Assembly: GCF_025962655.1 (NCBI RefSeq)
Contig: NZ_JAGFPE010000001.1
Coordinates: 868,001 to 932,000 of the forward strand
From: Candidatus Symbiopectobacterium sp. NZEC151
GTDB taxonomy: Bacteria; Pseudomonadota; Gammaproteobacteria; Enterobacterales; Enterobacteriaceae
Direction: 5' to 3'
DNA length: 64,000 nucleotides
Of this stretch, positions 39,442 to 47,938 are shown piece by piece. The position numbers and the translations under genes were made by a program. Every line of letters begins with the position of its first letter. Position 1 is the stretch's first letter. A model generated the notes under the pieces. The model worked only from the letters and a program-made list of their open reading frames with translations, ran no database searches and was not told the origin of the DNA.

Positions 39442-40164
39442 ATGACAACAGGAACAAACCGTGCTTTCAAGTACGGTAATCAGCCGATAAGAATCACTAC
39501 TGTTCAGGTGGTAGAGGAGTTAGGTGGGGCTGCAACTATAAAGCAGGTCGATTCTTTTCTTAGAAGAATGTATCCTCACTATCGCGACAATACGCGCTCA
39601 AATCTTGTGATTAACACCGTAAATTGCAATCGAAGTCATTGGGATTGTAATAAAGTTGCAAGAAGAACAGATGATACCAATCATCGATACCATCAGTATG
39701 ATCGATTATTCAAACGTGGAAACGTTTTTGAAGTTTATCAACCCTCTGTTCATGGTGTTTGGGAGTTGTACCAAGATCAACAAGGCAAATGGTGTTACCG
39801 CAAAGTGAAATCTGAGTTTGAAAAAGCTGTTGATGCTGCGTCAAAACTTTCCTCATCAGAACGCAAAGAGATTTTAAAAACGGAGAGTAAAACTCCCGAG
39901 CTAATCGTGGTAACAACACGAGTTTATAAGCGAAGCCCGTATGTAGTTGCCGAAGTTCTTTTAAGGGCTAATGGCAAGTGTCAAAGCTGTAAGCGTGATG
40001 CTCCTTTCCTGAAAGAAGATGGCACACCATTTCTTGAGGTTCATCACATTGAGTGGCTTTCTAATGGAGGCGATGATTCTGTGGAAAATGCTATTGCGTT
40101 ATGTCCGAACTGTCACCGACAGGTACATTATGGGGTTTTGGCGTTAGTATCAATTAATAAATAA
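39442..40164 (+). CDS. HNH endonuclease
   Basis: A 240-residue protein with a C-terminal HNH nuclease domain: CQSCKRDAPF, then FLEVHHIEWLSNGG, then ALCPNCHRQVHYG, giving two zinc-binding CxxC pairs and the HH/N/H catalytic residues. The N-terminal ~110 residues (IRITTVQVVEELGGAATIKQ and onwards) form a separate, winged-helix-like specificity region that I do not recognise. This is the layout of HNH restriction or modification-dependent nucleases such as the McrA class. No cognate methylase is next to it. It is the first gene of the island, with its own promoter region of about 240 bp and an unclear ribosome site. Confidence 0.85.
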   Translation: MTTGTNRAFKYGNQPIRITTVQVVEELGGAATIKQVDSFLRRMYPHYRDNTRSNLVINTVNCNRSHWDCNKVARRTDDTNHRYHQYDRLFKRGNVFEVYQPSVHGVWELYQDQQGKWCYRKVKSEFEKAVDAASKLSSSERKEILKTESKTPELIVVTTRVYKRSPYVVAEVLLRANGKCQSCKRDAPFLKEDGTPFLEVHHIEWLSNGGDDSVENAIALCPNCHRQVHYGVLALVSINK

Positions 40165-40214
40165 AGAATACCGGTTTGTGATAATATGAGTAGAGCAAAT
40201 ATCCTGAGGATTCT

Positions 40215-40526
40215 ATGGGGATTGATTTGATATCTGGCTTAATTAGCACTATAATCGGCGGTATATTCACATTGTGGGGGACGATGATCGAAGGTAGACA
40301 CCAGCAGAGAGGAAATGAAGAACAGACTAAGGATATTAAACTAAATGTATTGATTGGCGTTAAAGTGGAAATAATATCCCTCCTTGATGTTTATAATAAT
40401 AGAATGTTTAAGGCAATCAAACTATATGATTGTTCTAGCCCATTTTTTCTATTTTTCCCAATCACACAATATAACTTTTCTTTCTATATGACTGGTAACG
40501 TGAGGGCTTATGAAAGGAATCTGTAA
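40215..40526 (+). CDS. Small membrane-anchored hypothetical protein, possibly truncated
   Basis: A 103-residue protein. GAGGA stands just before the ATG. The N-terminus LISGLISTIIGGIFTLWGTM is a single membrane anchor, followed by a basic/polar segment and a helical part; it ends YMTGNVRAYERNL. The last 17 bases overlap the next gene. From memory, related island proteins share the anchor and a PFFxFFPITQ-like patch but continue considerably further, so this copy may have lost its C-terminus. Function is unknown. Confidence 0.65.
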   Translation: MGIDLISGLISTIIGGIFTLWGTMIEGRHQQRGNEEQTKDIKLNVLIGVKVEIISLLDVYNNRMFKAIKLYDCSSPFFLFFPITQYNFSFYMTGNVRAYERNL

Positions 40527-41286
40527 GTTATGTCTCGAAGAGAAAGAACTTCAGGAATCTCATAGCATACCCAGAAGTTATTTCAAACGTTTAAAGAAAA
40601 ATGATTCACAGTTGATTACATGTCAGAAAGGAAGCAAACCAAAACGAGAAAATGTTGATCCGAAAGAGCCATTGTTATGCTTCGCATGTGAGCAGTTTAT
40701 TAGCCATGAGTTCGAATCATATGGAACAAGGTTGTTGAGAAATCATCATAATATACGTAAAAACTCTGACCATATAATCATCAACTCATTCGATTACAAG
40801 CGATTTTATCTTTTCTTGCTAAGCATACTATGGCGAGCGTCCGTCTCTAAAAGCGTTCATTATTCAACAGTGAATGGTGTACCTGAGCTCGATGACTTGA
40901 TGAGATATTGCATTAAAAACAAACAGGTGAGGATCAATAAACTTAGCCATTTGAAGGTGGACAACTTCATCCGTATTTGTGTGTTCAGATTGATAGACAC
41001 TACTAATAACATTCCTGATCATGTTATTAAATCTATTCTTAGCAACTTTGCCTTTTTAAAAAATGATGAAACAGACAGTGTAATATGGTATTTTATTGTG
41101 GAAGGGTTTGCTATATTCTATGTTTTCTCTGCTTCTAAAGATTACCATGATGTCATTAAAATAAGGTTAAAATCACAGTTGACTATGGGTAGTCATCAGA
41201 AGATCTTTAAGATTGATATTTTTAAAGATGCACTTTTTTCAGAAATTTTTATTGATTTGCTTACTTCCGCAAGTGAACATAAATGA
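40510..41286 (+). CDS. Zinc-finger/HNH-like hypothetical protein
   Basis: A 258-residue protein starting MKGICKLCLEEKELQESHSI. The pattern CKLC...SHSIPRSYFKRL...LLCFACEQFISHEFE, with two CxxC pairs and a conserved SH, is a treble-clef finger like that of HNH nucleases and is common in hypothetical proteins of defence islands. The remaining ~170 residues are helical and rich in Lys/Asn/Ile, without recognisable domains. It overlaps the upstream membrane protein gene by 17 bases, implying a two-gene unit. The nuclease function is inference. Confidence 0.7.
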   Translation: MKGICKLCLEEKELQESHSIPRSYFKRLKKNDSQLITCQKGSKPKRENVDPKEPLLCFACEQFISHEFESYGTRLLRNHHNIRKNSDHIIINSFDYKRFYLFLLSILWRASVSKSVHYSTVNGVPELDDLMRYCIKNKQVRINKLSHLKVDNFIRICVFRLIDTTNNIPDHVIKSILSNFAFLKNDETDSVIWYFIVEGFAIFYVFSASKDYHDVIKIRLKSQLTMGSHQKIFKIDIFKDALFSEIFIDLLTSASEHK

Positions 41287-41532
41287 TTATTTCATACTGG
41301 TGTGGCCGACTTTCAGTACAAAAACTCAGGTACACAAAAATAGTTGAATAATTTATAGTATGTACGACCATGAATCATTGTGCATGCTCTGGTTTGGGGA
41401 TATAAAAAGTGCTATTAAATTACCGTTTTATATACCAATGTTTAACTTAAGAACTTGATGGTGATTATTCTCATTTATAGAATTTTATGATAAAATACTT
41501 TCCAAGTTAAATTTAATCAAAGAGAGTATATA

Positions 41533-41880
41533 TTGCATACAGAGTTCATGTTGCCTGTGTTTAACCTCCCATTAAGGGATGAGCCTAACCGTATGGCGAC
41601 TATCCTGAAGTCAGCAGGATTGACACTGACAACATCACGTATTGATATTTTGTACCACCTCACTCAAACTTCTATTCCTTGTACAGCGTCAGAACTTTCA
41701 AAGCTCTTGGACATCCCGCTGTCAACAACACACCGCAATCTTTCAGTATTGGCTTGTGCTGGTTTAGCCAATTACATTATTGACCGATCAGGGGTATCCC
41801 GCTGGTTTTTGTTGGTAAAGGGAAAGACTAATTTTTGTCCATGCTGCAATCAGGAATACCGTTCCGTTTGTTGTACGTAG
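41533..41880 (+). CDS. Minimal Fur-fold transcriptional regulator
   Basis: A 115-residue protein. Residues 22-90 match the N-terminal winged helix of Fur/Zur regulators (SAGLTLTTSRIDILYHL, ASELSKLLDIPLSTTHRNLS, CAGLANYIIDRSGVSRWFL). The normal metal-binding dimerisation domain is missing; instead the protein ends in a cysteine-rich tail NFCPCCNQEYRSVCCT. The TTG start at 41533 has GAGAG 6 nt upstream; ATG 41548 is the alternative. Probably the island's own regulator. Confidence 0.72.
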   Translation: MHTEFMLPVFNLPLRDEPNRMATILKSAGLTLTTSRIDILYHLTQTSIPCTASELSKLLDIPLSTTHRNLSVLACAGLANYIIDRSGVSRWFLLVKGKTNFCPCCNQEYRSVCCT

Positions 41881-42154
41881 TGGGTAACATTTTCCTGCTA
41901 AATCTTCCTCAATAAGTAGGGCAGGGGAAACTCGCGCTTGCAAATCTGGATGTATTGGTGTAGGGTTTGAAATGGATATTTATGTAAAAAAACTTTGTTC
42001 GAAAAAAATCCATCATACCCTGCACCTCTCGCCTCAGTTCTAAAGGGGCTTTTTGTCATGTCCTTTTGTTTGTTTTGCGGTGGTCTGATGGTAATAACTT
42101 GTAGTTTAGCTTGTGTATGTACGTGGGTTAATATAACTACCTGAAGGGGGGCCT

Positions 42155-42874
42155 TTGATAGAAAAGTCATATCCAGTACCAACTGATTCAATTATTACTC
42201 CATACAAAACCATCACACACGATTACGGTAGTTATCCACTTATTATCGGTGATCGCTTCCACCATAATGGCTACGCATATTTAATCAATACAACAGAACC
42301 TTCCGGTGTAAGGTTAGATATCCTCTGCCCAATAGCCGCAGAACTAGAAGCTATTCTGGCAACCTATAGCCGTGTATTTTTCGCTTGTTTTGAATTACGC
42401 TTGCCTAGTGGTAGTCCTGTTGAAGTTGGCAATAAGTGGGTGCGTCAGCTATTCAAAAAACTGCGTGAACGCCTCAAGTCTAAATACAAGAGACCGGAGG
42501 GCGTCACAAGTCCAATCAACGATTTTGCATTCGGCTGGGTACGGGAGAAAGAGAGAGCAAAACAAGACCATTACCATTGCTGGATTGCACTTCCGCATCG
42601 TCAGGTTCAAAGATTAGGCGGCCCGACATATGGGATTGGGGGTGCAGTTATGGATGTCTGGAGTCAGCTAACTGGCGGAGAACACACGCTGGTGGACCTT
42701 TTGGGCAAAGATGAACGGTATCCGAAAAGTTATGTTATTGAGCGTGGTAAGCCCGAAACACTTGAAGGTCCGTTATATTGGGTATCATACCTTGCAAAGG
42801 TGCGTGGAAAGTATCAAACTGGTAAAGGTGACCGTGTACATTCAACATCACAATTAAGAAATAAGAAATTGTAG
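42155..42874 (+). CDS. Inovirus Gp2 / YfjJ-like replication protein
   Basis: A 239-residue protein resembling the C-terminal domain of YagK/YfjJ from CP4-type elements, annotated as inovirus-type Gp2. The segment AKQDHYHCWIALPHRQ has an HxH motif followed by hydrophobics, like the HUH metal site of rolling-circle Rep proteins. A downstream YWVSYLAKVRGK holds a Tyr-Lys pair of the expected kind. The start is TTG, preceded by a very strong gaaggggg ribosome site. It suggests that the element once replicated episomally or relies on a filamentous or helper phage. The catalytic role is inferred. Confidence 0.72.
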   Translation: MIEKSYPVPTDSIITPYKTITHDYGSYPLIIGDRFHHNGYAYLINTTEPSGVRLDILCPIAAELEAILATYSRVFFACFELRLPSGSPVEVGNKWVRQLFKKLRERLKSKYKRPEGVTSPINDFAFGWVREKERAKQDHYHCWIALPHRQVQRLGGPTYGIGGAVMDVWSQLTGGEHTLVDLLGKDERYPKSYVIERGKPETLEGPLYWVSYLAKVRGKYQTGKGDRVHSTSQLRNKKL

Positions 42875-43375
42875 TCTCCAAATCCTTCATAGGAAGGCCA
42901 GTATCTAAATTTGCACTATAAGCAGTACCAACCCATTACCCATATCAAAAAAACCTTATAGTGACGCACTCAGGATGTTTAACAGGGTTCTTTTCCCATC
43001 ACCTTAAGTTAGATTTAAATTTATGAACATCATTCTCGATTTTGCTCAAGGATTAACCGTAGGGCTACCGCTTTAATCGGAGTAGCCCTTTATTGTTTTC
43101 TCAGATCTATTCACGAAAAATAAATATTATAAAAATGTACAACAAAACTATAAGTTTCATAAACCAAAAATGCTCAGATCAGAGCCATTTGATAGGTTAC
43201 TACAAATAAAATAAGGTTTTTTTCAATACGTTATAGGCGTGAAACCAATAATCACTGTGTGAAATCTGTTGGTTTCCGCCTAAAGAACGATCTACTGTGC
43301 CAATGTATAGTTGTAAGAGGCCTAAGTTTTAGTTCGTCTAATGGCATGATGCTTTTAAAAGTAAACGCCGATTAA
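42875..43375. other. Gene-free spacer before HerA
   Basis: About 500 bp of AT-rich sequence between two convergent genes. Apart from the terminator at 43061-43100 I see no gene; a 17-codon frame at 43023 has no ribosome site. Confidence 0.6.
43061..43100 (+). terminator. Terminator in the spacer downstream of the Gp2-like gene
   Basis: agggctaccg-ctttaat-cggaGTAGCCCT forms a stem of about 8 + 3 bp, followed by ttattgtttt. Confidence 0.78.
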
Positions 43376-45118
43376 TCATTTACTTTGATAGCGCCATTTC
43401 TTAACAACCAAATTAATCTGTTCCAAGGTCAGGGCCTGTTGTTGCCAACCCTTGTCAAAATCTACATCATTAGACCGAGGTAGTTGTTCTGCCAATAAAT
43501 TACGAATCATAACCCTAGTAGGCAACGTTGCGGCTTGACCGACGAAAATAGCCTCTTGCCGCCGTAAGCCTGAAAGCATTTTTGTTAAACCGGACATTGA
43601 ATCTGGCAATACACTACGGACGTGTTCTCTATCTGCATCATTGGTGATCCGTAGTACAATCCATGAATTACATTGTGATAAAACAGTAGCTTCAACTTCA
43701 CTGGGTCTTTGCGAGACTAGCAATAAGCCAACGCCATATTTTCGACCCTCTTTTGCAATCCGGCGAATAGCTGATTGCGCTGCTTCATACTGTGCTTCGC
43801 CACGATTGGGAACATATCGATGCGCCTCTTCACAGACTAATAATACAGGGCTATTTTGACGCTCTGTTTCAGACTGCCAAACTTTAAGCTGAAAAACAAT
43901 TCTTGCTATTGCTGCGCTTGCAACTCCAGCCACTTCATTTGGAACGCCAGAGAGATCAACTATCTGTACAGTTGTATTTTGAGTCAAAAATTGATTAACG
44001 ACAATTGGTAAAGGATCTTGCTCTCCATCCCAACCATTCATCATAAATTTAAGCCGTCCATCTTTTAACAACGAATCGATCTTGCGAACGACTTTACTAA
44101 AGTCCTCATGCTTGTTTTTATCCTTACCATCTGGTCGTTGTATATTTATTGCACCAATTAGGCCTTCCTCATATAATACGCCACCTTTGCAACCAAAATG
44201 GTCTAACCCTTCAGCACTACCTAAAATATACGGAACTGGCGAATCAACAGTTAATTGACTTTTATCCAAACCAAGTCTCTCAGCTGTTTGTTCACGTACA
44301 TAAATTAAAGCATTCTTAATGATATTAGATTGAGATGTAGCAGCGAACTCTGTTTTACCTATGAACAAACTTAACGATTCTTCTAGATCAAGTAGCCAGT
44401 AAGGTAATTTTAGCGTCCCTTCATCTGTAGATAACCGTTGATGCTTAGGAAATGCTTTGCCGTACTCATTATGTGGATCGAGAATGATAACTTGCGGATG
44501 CCAGTGCGTATGCTGAGCAATCTCACCACGTTCAAGAATGCTGTGGATCACCGCCGCTACTGTACCTGATTTACCTGAGCCAGTTGAGCCTAAGATTGCA
44601 GTATGTTTCCCTAGCAACTCATTAAGGTCGGCATAGCATGGAGCGCCACCAGAGCCGACATGCTCGCCAAGCTGTATTACAACACCTTTGGCATCACCAT
44701 ATATAAACCTAAGCTCTAATTTCGGTGTAAGATAAATTGTTTGCTGCGGCAAAGGGTAAGTAGCAACACCTCGTTCAAATTCAAGTGTAAACTCGCTTTC
44801 AGCCTTTAATCTCCATTCGCCTTCACCAAATAGTTCAGCTTCAATAATTCTCTCATCCGAACCAACAACCGGTATCCCTTTTTCAAGCTGATAATCCGAT
44901 TTCATACGTAAACGACTAACCAATCCATAAATCGTACGACGACCAAAGTGAACTTTAATAATGGAGCCAAACTGACCAATGGGGTAGTTCTCCCCTGCAA
45001 AAACTCTGGATAATTCGGAAATGGAAGGATCAAGTTCTGCAATTATACGTGAACCATCTACCTCTATAATCTTACCAATAGCCAAATTTTCGATTGGTTT
45101 TGTATACTTACTATCCAT
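43376..45118 (-). CDS. herA: HerA-type ATPase/helicase of a SIR2-HerA defence system
   Basis: A 580-residue hexameric-type ATPase of the HerA/FtsK branch. The N-terminal HAS-barrel region covers about residues 1-90 (AIGKIIEVDGSRIIAELD). Walker A is LGSTGSGKSGTVAA near residue 180, Walker B LLVCEEAHRYVP, and the sensor region LLLVSQRPSEVE then WIVLRITNDADREHV. The ATG at 45118 follows the SIR2 stop by one base with GGAG in place; a TTG six codons upstream is less likely. In known SIR2-HerA systems HerA forms the scaffold activating SIR2. All ATPase motifs are intact. Confidence 0.9.
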   Translation of the reverse strand: MDSKYTKPIENLAIGKIIEVDGSRIIAELDPSISELSRVFAGENYPIGQFGSIIKVHFGRRTIYGLVSRLRMKSDYQLEKGIPVVGSDERIIEAELFGEGEWRLKAESEFTLEFERGVATYPLPQQTIYLTPKLELRFIYGDAKGVVIQLGEHVGSGGAPCYADLNELLGKHTAILGSTGSGKSGTVAAVIHSILERGEIAQHTHWHPQVIILDPHNEYGKAFPKHQRLSTDEGTLKLPYWLLDLEESLSLFIGKTEFAATSQSNIIKNALIYVREQTAERLGLDKSQLTVDSPVPYILGSAEGLDHFGCKGGVLYEEGLIGAINIQRPDGKDKNKHEDFSKVVRKIDSLLKDGRLKFMMNGWDGEQDPLPIVVNQFLTQNTTVQIVDLSGVPNEVAGVASAAIARIVFQLKVWQSETERQNSPVLLVCEEAHRYVPNRGEAQYEAAQSAIRRIAKEGRKYGVGLLLVSQRPSEVEATVLSQCNSWIVLRITNDADREHVRSVLPDSMSGLTKMLSGLRRQEAIFVGQAATLPTRVMIRNLLAEQLPRSNDVDFDKGWQQQALTLEQINLVVKKWRYQSK

Positions 45119-45119
45119 A

Positions 45120-46262
45120 TCAAACTCCGCCTTCAAGAATCTGTGTCAGATATTCAAATCTCCACCATTGAATACTGTGGGGCGATTCAATAGTAGTATC
45201 TGCATGGAAAAATCCTTTATCAGCAAAAATAAGTACTTGCTCACTGATAGCATTATCTTCATGCCAAGCCTTTAACACACCCGTGGGGTTTGCATCACTT
45301 GTGAAAACAATTATGGTCAAATTACCATGGGACGATTTTAACCCTTTATCAATCTCTAAATTGATATGTGCATCGCCAAAGCTATATCCGATAATTAATA
45401 AAACACGTTGATTACCATTTCTAGGGTTTAAAACAAGTCGAGCTCTTTGCATCAGATTTGCATATGGATCGAGCTGAGTTTCTCGATATTTTGTTGATGC
45501 AGGCCAAATCATAATTTTCGATGATTGATTTCTACTATGCTTAAGATGCGGGGCAATGCGTAAAGGCGTAGATGATAAAGGATGTTCAACCCAATTTATT
45601 GAACCATGCAGCTTTAATACTCGTGCTTCTAATCCTTTTTGCTCAAACGTAGAAGGAGACCACCACCCTGACACGCCACCTTCTAGACCATCAGCATAAC
45701 GCAATTCGGACAATGCTAGAGAATCTTCAATTAATGTATCGTAATTCATCACTAGATAATCGATAGTTCCCGAATGGTTATCTTTTCCTGGCCTCATAGG
45801 TCGATGAAGTGCTTTCACAAATCGCTCATGAATTTCAGAATCTATGTCTATGTTGATAACTTCAAAAATCGCCAATTTGATTTCATCAATAACTTTCAAC
45901 AATTGGTCATTACTATACTCTACATTCCCGATTTTTACGTTACTCGTATCAACACCACGGTTAGCACGGCGAGAAGTAATAGCTAACCAATCAACTAATT
46001 CACTTAAGTAGTCTTCGATGTGTGAGGCTGGATTTGCATCAGCAAAAGAAGATTGGATAACATTCAATATCTGCTTTGAATCCGCAGATAGTTTATCGCT
46101 TTCTAGTGCTTTGGCAGTAAGCTGATTAGTTAAAGGTAATCCCGCACAAGCGCTGGCTCCTGCTCCAAGCAATACAGATTTTGAATGTGAAAGCAGCTCC
46201 TCAAGCTTATTTAAAGCACTTCTGAATTCTTTTTTTTCAAAAATACTAATATCAAATGCCAT
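45120..46262 (-). CDS. SIR2-family NAD hydrolase of a SIR2-HerA defence system
   Basis: A 380-residue protein with the Rossmann SIR2 fold. The nucleotide loop is SVLLGAGASACAGLPL at about residues 30-45. The catalytic block is LVMNYDTLIEDSLAL (about 190), followed by LKLHGSINWVEH carrying the catalytic His and then LIIGYSFGDAHIN. These residues are the ones required for NAD depletion in SIR2 defence effectors, and all are present. GGGAGAG precedes the ATG. The gene is upstream of, and one base from, herA, so both proteins are made from one message. Abortive infection by NAD depletion on phage sensing is the established role of the family. Confidence 0.9.
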   Translation of the reverse strand: MAFDISIFEKKEFRSALNKLEELLSHSKSVLLGAGASACAGLPLTNQLTAKALESDKLSADSKQILNVIQSSFADANPASHIEDYLSELVDWLAITSRRANRGVDTSNVKIGNVEYSNDQLLKVIDEIKLAIFEVINIDIDSEIHERFVKALHRPMRPGKDNHSGTIDYLVMNYDTLIEDSLALSELRYADGLEGGVSGWWSPSTFEQKGLEARVLKLHGSINWVEHPLSSTPLRIAPHLKHSRNQSSKIMIWPASTKYRETQLDPYANLMQRARLVLNPRNGNQRVLLIIGYSFGDAHINLEIDKGLKSSHGNLTIIVFTSDANPTGVLKAWHEDNAISEQVLIFADKGFFHADTTIESPHSIQWWRFEYLTQILEGGV

Positions 46263-46407
46263 ACTCTCTCCCTGCTACCTTTACATAATCAAGAGTTGAA
46301 TGTTCTAAAGCATTTTTGAATCGCCTGATTAGTTTTAACTTAGTGCAAACCCCACTTAATTGACTTTTCTTATTTAGAAAAATGATGAAAATTTAACAAA
46401 AACCGAT

Positions 46408-46977
46408 TTAGATATTCCAATGGCGCTTAATGGTTGCTATACCCACCCCTAACGCGACAGCTGCTTTAGCTTGGCTCAAGCCTTGCGCTCTGGCCTCCTG
46501 TACTCGTTTGAAGGTGCCTGTAGCAGCGGGGCGACCTAATTGCCTTCCTTCTCTCTTCGCCCTCATTAAGCCCTCTTTGGTGCGTTCTACAATGCGTGAT
46601 TTCTCGAACTCCGCAAAGGCTGAGAACATTTGCAGCATCAACTTACCTTCTGCACTGGCAAGGTTCCTCACAGGCAAATCCAAAGATACCACATCAATAT
46701 TACGCTCAACCAACATTGCGATAGTCTGCTGTACATCAATATTATCGCGACCAAGGCGGTCGAGTTTTAACACAACCAATCGATCCCCAGCTTCCAGTTT
46801 ATGATTGACCATATCGGCGAAGGATTTACGTTGCATTGCCAGTACACCACCGGAAACAACTTCCGATACAACACGGCTGTCAATTACCTCATAGCCAGCC
46901 TGACGGATCGCCATGATTTGGTTTTCTGTCGTCTGCTCGCTGGTGGAAACGCGACAATAGGCAAAAGTACGGCTCAT
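46408..46977 (-). CDS. Serine recombinase (resolvase/invertase family)
   Basis: A 189-residue small serine recombinase. The catalytic N-terminus AYCRVSTSEQTTENQ contains the nucleophilic serine, followed by LVVLKLDRLGRD (DRLGR active-site motif) and FAEFEKSRIVERTKEG. A helix-turn-helix covers residues 145-187 (GRQLGRPAATGTFKRV, KAAVALGVGIATIKRHW). It lies 145 bp upstream of SIR2 and is transcribed in the same direction. Directly upstream lies an array of GATACC half-sites, probably its recombination or operator site. Confidence 0.93.
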   Translation of the reverse strand: MSRTFAYCRVSTSEQTTENQIMAIRQAGYEVIDSRVVSEVVSGGVLAMQRKSFADMVNHKLEAGDRLVVLKLDRLGRDNIDVQQTIAMLVERNIDVVSLDLPVRNLASAEGKLMLQMFSAFAEFEKSRIVERTKEGLMRAKREGRQLGRPAATGTFKRVQEARAQGLSQAKAAVALGVGIATIKRHWNI

Positions 46978-46991
46978 AACATCCCCTCAGT

Positions 46992-47110
46992 TGGTATCAA
47001 TATACGGTATCATAATCAATCTTTGGTATCTTTATGTCAATACCCTAATTTTTTGATACTAGTTCTGGGGGATGTACACTGGTGTCATAAAACGTTCGAT
47101 TGTTGATACC
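46992..47110. repeat. Array of GGTATC/GATACC half-sites upstream of the serine recombinase
   Basis: Copies at 46992 (tggtatca), 47006 (cggtatca), 47024 (tggtatct), 47037 (tcaatacc), 47054 (tgatact), 47080 (tggtgtca) and 47104 (tgatacc). There are seven close or exact half-sites in 119 bp, in both orientations, resembling a multi-subsite res region with paired inverted half-sites. Confidence 0.7.
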
Positions 47111-47311
47111 GCTCTGACTACCATCTCGAAACCACTATGCTGATATTTGCCAAACATCCAGTAGCCCCCTTCGAGATAGAAATAACCTGCTTGATCATGC
47201 AATCCAAATTTGACGATATTTGAATTATGAAACATCGATTTAATGAAGGTGCTTTATGCGGATGTTAGGAGAGTAAAGTGAGGTAGCAAAAGTACTACCT
47301 CTAAGTGGGAT
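47111..47311. other. Non-coding spacer within the island
   Basis: No credible gene or repeat seen. It separates the half-site array from the zinc-ribbon protein gene. Confidence 0.5.
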
Positions 47312-47926
47312 TTAGCGAAAGTCTTTCATTGTGTACTTGTACGTTACAACATCGGAGCCAGCGTGAAGCTCGGTTATGGTCAACGCACTGCCATTAACAG
47401 AAAATACTACATTGAACTCAACGGTGCCTGAACCATTCCAGCGGTTGGAACTTTGCCCCGTTTCTTTCCATATCACATTTGCATCAGAAAGCTTGCAATC
47501 ATAAGAAAAACGTTGACCATCAGATTGTCTACGGTAAGAAAGAGTGAATACGCCTGCTGTATTCGTTTTCTCTGCTTTGACACTATTCAAATCACGCCCA
47601 AACATCCCGGCGATTGCGCTTCGGCAAACCTGCATATCAGAGAACGGCTTTGTACTTGCCGCTGCCATGTTTGCTGGTGCTGCGGCTTTAACCTTAGCTA
47701 CGCTCGTTGCTGCGAAGGTGGTGCTTGTCGGTGCAGCTGCTGCTTGGGGCGCAGATGATTTGTCAGAGCTGCTGCTACAACCTTTAATGACAGCAAAGAC
47801 CACAATGGCAATAAAGATAAAACCACGCACAGGAGACTCATAGGGTTTTTTAACGCCGCAATTGGGACATATCTTTGCACCAGATGAAACCGCGTGCCCG
47901 CACTCCCTGCACATTTTCATTGCCAT
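47312..47926 (-). CDS. Zinc-ribbon membrane protein
   Basis: A 204-residue protein starting with a zinc ribbon (MCRECGHAVSSGAKICPNCG, CxxC...CxxC at residues 5-23). A single transmembrane helix (FIFIAIVVFAVIKG, about residues 35-48), an Ala/Ser/Pro-rich linker, and a C-terminal domain with two cysteines (MQVCRSAIAGMFGRD, FSYDCKLSD) follow. Such zinc-ribbon plus TM proteins are frequent in prophages and islands, and their role is unknown. The downstream domain probably lies in the periplasm, with the ribbon in the cytosol (inference). Confidence 0.75.
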   Translation of the reverse strand: MAMKMCRECGHAVSSGAKICPNCGVKKPYESPVRGFIFIAIVVFAVIKGCSSSSDKSSAPQAAAAPTSTTFAATSVAKVKAAAPANMAAASTKPFSDMQVCRSAIAGMFGRDLNSVKAEKTNTAGVFTLSYRRQSDGQRFSYDCKLSDANVIWKETGQSSNRWNGSGTVEFNVVFSVNGSALTITELHAGSDVVTYKYTMKDFR

Positions 47927-47938
47927 GATAATCTTTCC

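Noticed and set aside
43023-43076. 17-codon frame running into the terminator in the island spacer, as a leader peptide
   Set aside because: No ribosome site and no controlled gene downstream on that strand.
46408-46977. Serine recombinase as a phase-variation invertase of a flanking segment
   Set aside because: No pair of inverted sites flanking a promoter or gene was found; only one clustered array in front of the gene itself.
46801-47106. Plus-strand 101-codon frame across the recombinase start and its repeat array
   Set aside because: Overlaps a well-supported gene and a repeat region; no family features.
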